Source: CAMDMI01 sp044359055 (GTDB taxonomy: Bacteria; Bacteroidota; Bacteroidia; Cytophagales; Flexibacteraceae). From it: a DNA stretch of 6,463 nucleotides. This document shows positions 6,113-6,463 of the stretch, one piece after another (position 1 is the stretch's first letter; the number at the start of each line of letters is the position of its first letter). The notes under the pieces were generated by a model, which worked only from the letters and a program-made list of their open reading frames with translations, made no database searches and was not told the DNA's origin. The stretch spans positions 1 to 6,463 of the forward strand of contig JBIKMV010000165.1 in the NCBI GenBank assembly GCA_044359055.1, in the 5' to 3' direction. A program made the position numbers and the translations under genes.

Positions 6113-6463
6113 CTAATTCAATTTAATGATTTTCCCGGCAGGAATCGGTTCATTTCCATAAAAAACCTGATATATGCCTGAGGGCAAGCCCGAAAGAGAA
6201 ATCCGGTAGGGGAACTGCTGTGCAACGCCTTCAAAAACCACTTTTCCCTGCGCACTGAACAAGACAATTTTTTGACCGGCAAGACTGCTTTTTCCACCCA
6301 TAAAAAAGGATTCTCCGGCCGGGTTGGGGTAAAAGTAAAAATCATCAGAAGAGACAAAATCTGTACGGATGTTGGTAGACGGACCTACGGTGATGTAGCA
6401 CTCCTTCAGCAAGGTATCGGCGCCCAAGGCATTTTGTGCCTTGAGTCGTACCCTGTAATTTCC
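6113..6463 (-). CDS. C-terminus of a T9SS-secreted protein with PKD-like domain, 5' end outside window
   Basis: The frame is open from the window edge to a TAG at 6113-6115 and gives 116 residues. The first 26 (G-N-Y-R-V-R-L-K-A-Q-N-A, then a D-T turn and C-Y-I-T-V) have the shape of the last two strands of a PKD domain, a common Ig-like module in secreted Bacteroidota proteins. After a short linker, residues 41-116 form a T9SS type A sorting domain: YPNP at 45-48, an I-V-L-F-S strand, G-K-V-V-F, LPSGIYQV at 93-100, and a final K-I-I-K-L-N strand. A TTG at 6427 could be mistaken for a start, but it falls inside the PKD strand pattern, so the gene clearly extends beyond 6463. The catalytic or binding part, if any, is not visible. 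The next gene starts 144 bases downstream and appears to have its own promoter. Confidence 0.9.
   Translation of the reverse strand, partial: GNYRVRLKAQNALGADTLLKECYITVGPSTNIRTDFVSSDDFYFYPNPAGESFFMGGKSSLAGQKIVLFSAQGKVVFEGVAQQFPYRISLSGLPSGIYQVFYGNEPIPAGKIIKLN

Noticed and set aside
6118..6357. 79-codon minus-strand frame overlapping the sorting domain at the right edge
   Set aside because: The alternative frame (6113-6463) encodes a clear PNP...LPSGIY sorting domain, so this one is a shadow.
1..6463. CRISPR array, tRNA, rRNA, insertion sequence or toxin-antitoxin pair
   Set aside because: No short regularly spaced repeats, structured RNA signatures, transposase motifs or small paired genes are visible on either strand.

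Overview
The window looks like part of a chromosome from a member of the Bacteroidota. Two proteins end in a type IX secretion (T9SS) type A C-terminal sorting domain, and a third starts with a clear signal peptide. The one convincing promoter element fits the Bacteroidota -7 consensus TAnnTTTG. Base composition looks intermediate by eye. I cannot name a genus from the sequence alone.

All real genes lie on the minus strand, so they read from high to low coordinates. From 6463 to 6113 is the 3' end of a secreted protein: the end of a PKD-like domain, then a T9SS sorting domain. A 144-base gap (5969-6112) holds a GC-stem hairpin and a good -7 promoter element for the next gene. From 5968 to 1772 is a complete 1398-residue modular surface protein. 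It has a signal peptide, a choice-of-anchor J (cleaved-adhesin type) domain, alternating beta-sandwich and CARDB-like Ig modules in a repeat of about 284 residues, and a T9SS sorting domain. A 310-base non-coding gap (1462-1771) follows. From 1461 to the window edge is the first 487 residues of a secreted beta-helix-type protein with autotransporter-associated (PATR) repeats.

The three proteins share an export logic rather than an enzymatic pathway. At least two carry the Sec signal or T9SS sorting signal expected of cell-surface or secreted proteins, and all are built from adhesive or structural beta domains. No catalytic domain, RNA gene, mobile element or CRISPR array is visible. I found no convincing new biological system. 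The most unusual material is inside the 1398-residue protein: an exactly conserved 81-residue cysteine spacing in three successive repeats, and a repeated Asp-x-Asp-x-His-x-Asp strand that may bind metal.
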